DNA of 64,000 nucleotides from Luteimonas sp. MC1572 (GTDB lineage: Bacteria; Pseudomonadota; Gammaproteobacteria; Xanthomonadales; Xanthomonadaceae): the NCBI RefSeq assembly GCF_016615815.1, contig NZ_CP067112.1, positions 1,674,001 to 1,738,000 of the forward strand, read 5' to 3'. The position numbers were made by a program, and so were the translations under genes. This document shows positions 63,986 to 64,000 of this stretch, piece after piece (position 1 is the first letter of the stretch; the number at the start of each line of letters is the position of its first letter). The notes beneath the pieces were generated by a model. It was not told where the DNA came from and ran no database searches. It saw nothing but the letters and a program-made list of their open reading frames with translations.

Positions 63986-64000
63986 TCAAAGCTTGCTGTT
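63986..64000 (-). CDS. nuoM: 3' end of the gene before nuoN, presumably nuoM
   Basis: Only four codons (Asn-Ser-Lys-Leu) and a TGA are visible. Identity is inferred solely from the conserved nuoM-nuoN order. Confidence 0.35.
   Translation of the reverse strand, partial: NSKL

Overview
The window is GC-rich chromosomal DNA of a gammaproteobacterium, most likely in the Xanthomonadaceae/Lysobacteraceae (Xanthomonas, Lysobacter or Luteimonas-like). The evidence is a DUF3247 protein, class III PHA synthase phaE-phaC, several TonB-dependent transporters, a Xanthomonas-type MetX, GTG/ATG starts and many 4-base gene overlaps. I saw no phage genes, transposases, rRNA or CRISPR. All calls come from reading the sequence; no database search was run.

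Layout. 1-2610: a QEGLA-motif putative zinc peptidase (3' end outside the window) and an N-formylglutamate amidohydrolase-like gene. 2717-14696: a carbohydrate locus on the minus strand consisting of a LacI regulator with a palindromic operator, an Oar-like TonB transporter, a GH144-type lipoprotein, an ABC importer (binding protein and two permeases) and a large exported discoidin/toroid glycosidase-like protein. It looks built for a glucan, perhaps beta-1,2-glucan. 14777-21756: housekeeping and small genes (yciI, scpA-scpB-rluB, DUF3247, omega-amidase-like and methionine aminotransferase-like genes, DUF3293). 21793-28687: a complete cytochrome c maturation operon, ccmABCDEFGHI.

28739-33862: a MetX-type O-succinyltransferase, a cysteine-dioxygenase-like cupin, tRNA-Leu(CAA), a small orphan, an NRDE protein, a membrane-anchored unknown and an alpha/beta hydrolase lipoprotein. 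33989-37933: a PHA synthase operon (pssA, phaE, phaC) that also carries a tiny PspC protein and an HExxH membrane protein. 37985-49404: genes that together suggest uptake and breakdown of 3-hydroxybutyrate oligomers: oligomer hydrolase, 3-hydroxybutyrate dehydrogenase, a LuxR-type response regulator, a CrbS-like transporter/sensor hybrid kinase, a TonB transporter and a GntP permease. Both divergent promoter regions in this stretch carry the same 18-bp motif.

49532-52820: a DUF1800/DUF1501 pair. 52821-53336: no gene, but two inverted copies of a structured repeat and the pnp terminator. 53337-62437: the classic initiator tRNA - rimP - nusA - infB - rbfA - truB - rpsO - pnp block, with intrinsic terminators, one of them in the rimP leader. 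62500-64000: nuoN and the last codons of the preceding gene, presumably nuoM.

The strongest candidate for new biology is the 3-hydroxybutyrate/PHA region, in which polymer synthesis, oligomer import, catabolism and a two-component system sit side by side and share an operator-like sequence. The covarying structured repeat upstream of pnp is the second.
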